This document shows positions 7,502-10,357 of a stretch of 10,357 bases of DNA, piece by piece (positions within the stretch are counted from its first letter, which is position 1; each line of letters starts with the position of its first letter). The notes below the pieces were generated by a model, which saw only the letters and a list, made by a program, of their open reading frames with translations, did no database searches and had not been told where the DNA came from. The translations under genes were made by a program, and so were the position numbers. Source of the stretch: an uncultured Spirochaetaceae bacterium (lineage in GTDB: Bacteria; Spirochaetota; Spirochaetia; Treponematales; UBA12059); assembly GCA_938004315.1 (NCBI GenBank), contig CALKWG010000173.1, positions 1 through 10,357 on the forward strand. The letters run 5' to 3'.

Positions 7502-9421
7502 TTAGCGCTTCAGGAGCTTCACCATATAGAGGCGGATATACTCCTCGAGCGCCGCGTGGTTCCTGATCTTCATGAGGTTACCCGTGTCCGCCAAGTTCGA
7601 GGCCATCATCTCGACGCGCTCGGCGGTGAAGCCCGAGGGCTTCATGCTGCGCAGTATGCCGCGCAGGTAGTCGCGGACGAGGGAGTTTACGTCTTCCGTC
7701 AGGTTGGCCTTCGCCCGCGGGTCGAGCATGGTGTTCCAGCGGTTCTCCAAGGCCGACAGGTACTCGTCGAGCCCGTAGCCCTGCGGCAGGAAGCGCCGCT
7801 CGGCCTTGCGCGCCGCCTGTGAGAACTCGGCCGCCCTGCTGTTCGCCTGGGCGGCGGGAGCCTCGGCTTGCCCCTCCCCGGCCCCGCCCTGGACGGCCTT
7901 GCGGACGGTCTCGCGTCGCTCCTTCTTCTTCCGGCTCGACCGCTTGAACAGCGCGATGAACCAGGAGAGCACCGGCACCGTATACCAGAACGGCAGCAGC
8001 ATGCGCACGTCGGTCAGGAGGCTCTTCCTATCCAGGTTAAGGAGCTGATCCACCGGCGCGAGGACGCCGCCGCCGAAGTAGCGGTCCAGCTCCGAGGGCG
8101 CCTCCTTGGAGCCGCGCGTCTCGGCGAATATCGAAGGGGCGTAACCGGTGCCGAGCGCCCCCGCCAAGACCGGGTTGAAGGCCGAAAGGCGCTCGCGCAG
8201 CTCGGCCCTGAAGGCCTGGTCGCTCTCCATCGCCTCGAGGCTGCCGAAGTCGTAGAGCACGGCCTTCCAGTCGCGCACGATCTGCGGCTTTATGGCGGCG
8301 CGGGCGTCGTGAAGCCCCTTCACCGCGTAAGGTATGAAACGATCCTTGGCGACGTATACCGCCCGCCCCTGTCCGGCGGCGAGCACGAGGATCTCCGGCA
8401 GCGACCCCTCGCCCGCCTTCGTGGTCCGCTCGCGCAGCCATTCTTCGAGCTCGTCGCGGGTATACTTCCCTAGGAGGGGCCTGCCCTGCCCGTCCCTGAA
8501 ATCGCCGATATCCTGGATGCTATAGAGGTAGGGCGGCTTACGAATAATATTCTCAAGCTGCTTGAAGGCGCTCTCGCGCTCCACGCGCCGCTGAGCCTTG
8601 CCCTTATAGAGGTTGTTGAACACGTCGACGATGAACGCGGCCTGGTAGGCGGCCACGTCGTCGGGCGTCGGGTCGCCCTTGCCGCTCAAGTCCTTCTTGA
8701 TGGCGCTCGAGAGGTAGGCCCAAAACGGATAGGTGAAATCGCTCTGGCCTTGGCGCAGCTCCTGGATGGCGTCGTACGGCTTTATGAGCACCGACGAGAG
8801 CGTATCCTTCAAGAGCATCTCCTTACCGGAGAAGGCGCCGGCCATACGCTGCTGGATGTAGTCCTTATTCGAGCCCTTGCGGAGGTAGTGGCGAAGCTTC
8901 AGGATCGCGTACTCCAGGAGCTTGTCGCCGACGGCCACGGAGAGGACGACGACGTTCTTGAGCCCCTCGGGGAAGACCAGCCTATACAGGGGCGCGGCGC
9001 GGCTCCCTTCGAAATCGATGAGGGCCGGCAGGTCGGTCTCCACCGATACGGCCTGTATCCATTCGGCGGGGACGGAGAGCTTCAGGGCTTCCTCGTCGGG
9101 GAAGGGTATCTCGGGGTTCTCTTCGATGCGGCGGTACTCGGCCAAGACGGGCTCGGTGAAGGCCTCGGGTAGGTAGATCTTATCGATTTGCCCGCCGGCG
9201 TGCAGTATGGATACCGCGCGCTCCTTGGCCAATTGAAGCAAGGCCGGGACGAGGACCGTCTCCGGCCGCAGGGCCAGGTCGCGGTAGAGCGGGCGAGCCT
9301 GGTCCATGGCCTTGGCCTGCCGCTGGACGGCGGCGGCGAAGGAGCGGAACTCTACGGAGCTGATCTTGTTGCGCTGCGCGAAGGAGCGCAGTGTCTGGTG
9401 AACGTCGAAGCCTTCGGCCAT
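7502..9421 (-). CDS. Unrecognised 639-residue protein with one possible membrane segment
   Basis: I do not recognise this family; a spirochaete-restricted conserved protein is my best guess. No N-terminal signal peptide is visible. The first 470 residues look globular, mixed helix and strand (e.g. LKNVVVLSVAVGDKLLEYAILKLRHYL near 154-180; SLPEILVLAAGQGRAVYVAKD near 340-360). One hydrophobic stretch at about 474-493 (MLLPFWYTVPVLSWFIALFK) is followed by a strongly basic patch (RSSRKKKERR), consistent with a cytoplasm-facing anchor or a membrane-lying helix. After a low-complexity Ala/Gly/Gln linker (510-530) a helical C-terminal domain runs to LLKR. No catalytic motif is evident. ATG 9421 has no ribosome binding site: the bases before it are AATAGCCCC, and a promoter -10 box ends six bases upstream. 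No upstream in-frame start exists before the terminator. The open frame has normal composition and is clearly coding. Confidence 0.85.
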   Translation of the reverse strand: MAEGFDVHQTLRSFAQRNKISSVEFRSFAAAVQRQAKAMDQARPLYRDLALRPETVLVPALLQLAKERAVSILHAGGQIDKIYLPEAFTEPVLAEYRRIEENPEIPFPDEEALKLSVPAEWIQAVSVETDLPALIDFEGSRAAPLYRLVFPEGLKNVVVLSVAVGDKLLEYAILKLRHYLRKGSNKDYIQQRMAGAFSGKEMLLKDTLSSVLIKPYDAIQELRQGQSDFTYPFWAYLSSAIKKDLSGKGDPTPDDVAAYQAAFIVDVFNNLYKGKAQRRVERESAFKQLENIIRKPPYLYSIQDIGDFRDGQGRPLLGKYTRDELEEWLRERTTKAGEGSLPEILVLAAGQGRAVYVAKDRFIPYAVKGLHDARAAIKPQIVRDWKAVLYDFGSLEAMESDQAFRAELRERLSAFNPVLAGALGTGYAPSIFAETRGSKEAPSELDRYFGGGVLAPVDQLLNLDRKSLLTDVRMLLPFWYTVPVLSWFIALFKRSSRKKKERRETVRKAVQGGAGEGQAEAPAAQANSRAAEFSQAARKAERRFLPQGYGLDEYLSALENRWNTMLDPRAKANLTEDVNSLVRDYLRGILRSMKPSGFTAERVEMMASNLADTGNLMKIRNHAALEEYIRLYMVKLLKR

Positions 9422-9427
9422 GGGGCT

Positions 9428-9456
9428 ATTGTACGCGCCGCGGGGCGGCGTAGCAA
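9428..9456 (-). promoter_or_regulatory. Promoter of the 639-residue protein, implying a leaderless transcript
   Basis: On the minus strand TTGCTA (9456-9451, 4 of 6 consensus) is followed after exactly 17 bases by TACAAT (9433-9428, 5 of 6). Seven bases past the -10 box falls on the A of the ATG at 9421. With the usual 6-8 base spacing the transcript starts at or next to the start codon. The -35 box begins one base after the T-tract of the preceding terminator, so the intergenic region has no room for another promoter. Confidence 0.72.
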
Positions 9457-9457
9457 G

Positions 9458-9487
9458 AAAAAACGGCCGCCCCCATGAGGGCGGCCG
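9458..9487 (-). terminator. Intrinsic terminator of the COX24-type gene
   Basis: A perfect 9-bp stem (CGGCCGCCC paired with GGGCGGCCG) encloses a 6-base loop and, on the minus strand, is followed directly by six T residues (9463-9458). It lies 21 bases after the stop codon of the small basic protein gene and insulates it from the next gene downstream. Confidence 0.93.
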
Positions 9488-9508
9488 CCTCGGCGCGATA
9501 GCGAGCTA

Positions 9509-9601
9509 TCACTTGCGGGTCTTGTGGCGATTCTTTCTTCTCTTCTTCTTCCGCTTGTGAGTCGCTATCTTCTTGAGCTTTCGCTTTCTTCCGCAAGGCA
9601 C
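9509..9601 (-). CDS. Small basic ribosomal protein, AURKAIP1/COX24 (mS38/bS22-like) type
   Basis: A 30-residue protein too short for most gene finders. It reads MPCGRKRKLKK, then IATHKRKKKRRKNRHKTRK; 18 of 30 residues are Lys or Arg and two are His. The MPCGxKRK...ATHKRKKRxRKNRHK pattern matches the small bacterial proteins annotated as AURKAIP1/COX24 domain-containing, homologous to mitochondrial mS38. A related protein (bS22) sits near the decoding centre of the 30S subunit in mycobacteria; that placement is family knowledge, not seen here. The GTG start is fixed by a strong ribosome site (AAGGAG at 9614-9609, 7-base spacer). A near-consensus promoter upstream and a strong terminator downstream make it a single-gene transcript, as expected for a highly expressed ribosomal protein. 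Confidence 0.88.
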   Translation of the reverse strand: MPCGRKRKLKKIATHKRKKKRRKNRHKTRK

Positions 9602-9608
9602 AGTTAAT

Positions 9609-9614
9609 CTCCTT
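9609..9614 (-). promoter_or_regulatory. Ribosome binding site of the COX24-type gene
   Basis: AAGGAG on the minus strand, 7 bases before GTG 9601. It decides the start, since there is no ATG in frame and the frame stays open further upstream. Confidence 0.85.
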
Positions 9615-9619
9615 ATGGT

Positions 9620-9642
9620 CCCCGAGGCCGTAGGCGAAGGGG
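9620..9642 (-). other. Possible leader hairpin of the COX24-type gene
   Basis: In the roughly 63-base leader the minus strand reads CCCC, TTC, GCC, TAC, GGC, CTC, GGGG. This can fold as a 4-bp stem, a 3x3 internal loop, and a 3-bp stem with a 3-base loop. It ends 5 bases before the ribosome binding site. It could influence initiation or autoregulation, but it is short and may be chance in GC-rich DNA. Confidence 0.35.
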
Positions 9643-9671
9643 CACGCTCAGCTGGCGAAGAGTCTTAGGCG

Positions 9672-9700
9672 ATTATGCACGCCCTCGCCGCCCTCGTCAA
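9672..9700 (-). promoter_or_regulatory. Strong sigma70-type promoter for the COX24-type gene
   Basis: TTGACG (9700-9695, 5 of 6 consensus), 17 bases, then CATAAT (9677-9672, 5 of 6) on the minus strand. The expected start is near 9665, giving a leader of about 63 bases. This is the best promoter match in the window, fitting a ribosomal protein gene. Confidence 0.82.
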
Positions 9701-9735
9701 TAGGCGCGAGCGTCGCCGGTTTTCCGTTTCGGGCC

Positions 9736-9764
9736 TTGCGTGATTCGCCGCCATGGTCTATAAA
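9736..9764 (+). promoter_or_regulatory. Candidate promoter for the receiver-protein gene
   Basis: TTGCGT (9736-9741, 3 of 6), 17 bases, then TATAAA (9759-9764, 5 of 6). The expected start is near 9771, giving a leader of about 40 bases. It is divergent from the COX24 promoter, with 35 bases between the two -35 boxes. Confidence 0.65.
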
Positions 9765-9795
9765 TTTGGGCGTAGCGTCCCGCGCGGGGCCTACT

Positions 9796-9801
9796 AAGGA
9801 G
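9796..9801 (+). promoter_or_regulatory. Ribosome binding site of the receiver-protein gene
   Basis: AAGGAG, 10 bases before ATG 9812. The spacing is slightly long but far better than for the next in-frame ATG at 9830, so it supports the start at 9812. Confidence 0.75.
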
Positions 9802-9811
9802 CAGATAGGCC

Positions 9812-10249
9812 ATGATAGCCAAGAGCGACATGCCCGCCATCAACGACAAGAAACCCGAGGGCCTCAAGCCCGACGGCACCCCGTATCGCGTCCTTATCAT
9901 CGACGACTCCATGTTCATAGCTAAGCAGCTCGGACAGATCCTGACCTCCGAGGGCTTCGAGGTCGTCGCGACCGCCTCGGACGGTCTCATGGGCCTCGAG
10001 AAGTACAAGGAGCTCAGCCCGGGCATCGACCTCGTCACCATGGACATCACCATGCCCCAGATGGACGGCGTCACCGCGCTCGAGAAGATCCTCGATTACG
10101 ATAAGGGCGCCGTCGTCGTGATGGTCAGCGCCCTCGGCAAGGAAGACGTCGTCAAGAAGAGCCTACTCTTAGGCGCTAAGAGCTATATCGTCAAACCTTT
10201 GGACCGCAAGAAGGTGCTTGAGCGTATCCTTTCCATCCTGAAGCACTAA
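9812..10249 (+). CDS. Stand-alone CheY-like response regulator (receiver domain only)
   Basis: Cytosolic phospho-receiver of a two-component or chemotaxis pathway. In 145 residues it has a polar N-terminal tail (about 1-25) and one receiver domain: acidic pair D31-D32 (LIIDDS), phospho-acceptor D78 in TMDITMP, switch residue S106 (VSAL), aromatic Y125 and lysine K128 in SYIVKP. The Y-to-K spacing matches CheY Y106/K109. There is no DNA-binding or enzymatic output domain. The likely role is CheY-type motor or kinase-relay signalling, but no kinase or chemotaxis gene is in the window, so the partner is unknown. It is the only plus-strand gene, with its own promoter and terminator, divergent from the COX24-type gene. 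The 25-residue N-terminal extension is longer than in classical CheY (about 125-130 residues in total). Confidence 0.93.
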   Translation: MIAKSDMPAINDKKPEGLKPDGTPYRVLIIDDSMFIAKQLGQILTSEGFEVVATASDGLMGLEKYKELSPGIDLVTMDITMPQMDGVTALEKILDYDKGAVVVMVSALGKEDVVKKSLLLGAKSYIVKPLDRKKVLERILSILKH

Positions 10250-10250
10250 A

Positions 10251-10278
10251 GCGGCCTGAGGCGCACGGCGAAGGCCGC
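10251..10278 (+). other. Inverted repeat just after the receiver gene stop
   Basis: GCGGCCT (10251-10257) and AGGCCGC (10272-10278) form a perfect 7-bp stem around a 14-base loop, beginning one base after the stop codon. There is no T-tract, so it is not itself an intrinsic terminator. It may protect the 3' end of the message. Confidence 0.45.
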
Positions 10279-10301
10279 GCTTAGGGTTCGCCCCTCAAAC
10301 G

Positions 10302-10330
10302 AAAAAGCCGCCCCGGACGGGCGGCTTTTT
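10302..10330 (+). terminator. Bidirectional intrinsic terminator after the receiver gene
   Basis: GCCGCCC (10307-10313) pairs with GGGCGGC (10319-10325) around a 5-base loop, flanked by five A on the left and five T on the right, so it can terminate in both directions. It ends the receiver transcript and could also end a minus-strand gene entering from the right. Confidence 0.9.
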
Positions 10331-10336
10331 CGCGTT

Positions 10337-10355
10337 CGAGCCGGCTAGCGGCTCG
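10337..10355. repeat. Short inverted repeat at the right edge
   Basis: CGAGCCG and CGGCTCG form a 7-bp stem around a 5-base loop, 7 bases after the terminator. The window ends here, so whether a T-tract or a gene follows cannot be seen. Confidence 0.4.
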
Positions 10356-10357
10356 GA

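Noticed and set aside
9697..10074. Minus-strand open frame of 125 codons opposite the receiver gene
   Set aside because: The receiver protein on the other strand has every conserved residue of its family, and this frame overlaps both divergent promoters.
1..10357. Mobile elements, CRISPR arrays, toxin-antitoxin or defence genes, tRNA and rRNA
   Set aside because: I looked for direct repeats with regular spacing, transposase or integrase motifs and tRNA-like folds on both strands and saw none.

Overview
This window is a high-GC (about 60-65% by eye) piece of a bacterial chromosome that looks spirochaetal. The markers are a P83/100-family envelope protein, known mainly from Borrelia and Treponema, a fused PyrB-PyrI aspartate carbamoyltransferase of the kind found in Treponema and Thermotoga, and a 30-residue AURKAIP1/COX24-type basic ribosomal protein. 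I see no insertion sequence, phage gene, CRISPR array, rRNA or tRNA. The genes are closely packed with short gaps and small overlaps.

All protein genes from 1 to 9601 lie on the minus strand. In transcription order they are: a COX24-type small ribosomal protein (9601-9509) with its own promoter and terminator; a 639-residue protein I do not recognise (9421-7502), whose promoter sits so close to the ATG that its mRNA may be leaderless; then a tight run of a CNNM/CorC-type CBS-domain membrane protein (7405-6155), an iron-sulfur RNA m5U methyltransferase of the RumA/RlmD type (6158-4962), an exported PQQ-like beta-propeller plus HEAT-repeat protein (4984-3230) and an exported P83/100 coiled-coil protein (3185-1569). 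The first pair shares a GTGA stop/start and the next overlaps by 23 bp, so these four are probably one operon. A strong intrinsic terminator follows the P83/100 stop, and the fused pyrBI gene starts only 14 nt after its U-tract and runs off the left edge, missing its C-terminus.

On the plus strand a single CheY-like receiver protein (9812-10249) is transcribed divergently from the COX24 gene. It has its own promoter and ends in a bidirectional terminator.

Most of the content is housekeeping (pyrimidine synthesis, RNA modification, a ribosomal protein, signalling) together with two spirochaete-type envelope proteins. No obviously new multi-gene system is visible. The best leads are the terminator placed in front of pyrBI with no room for a promoter between them, the apparent leaderless promoter of the 639-residue protein, that protein itself, and the pairing of the propeller/HEAT protein with P83/100.
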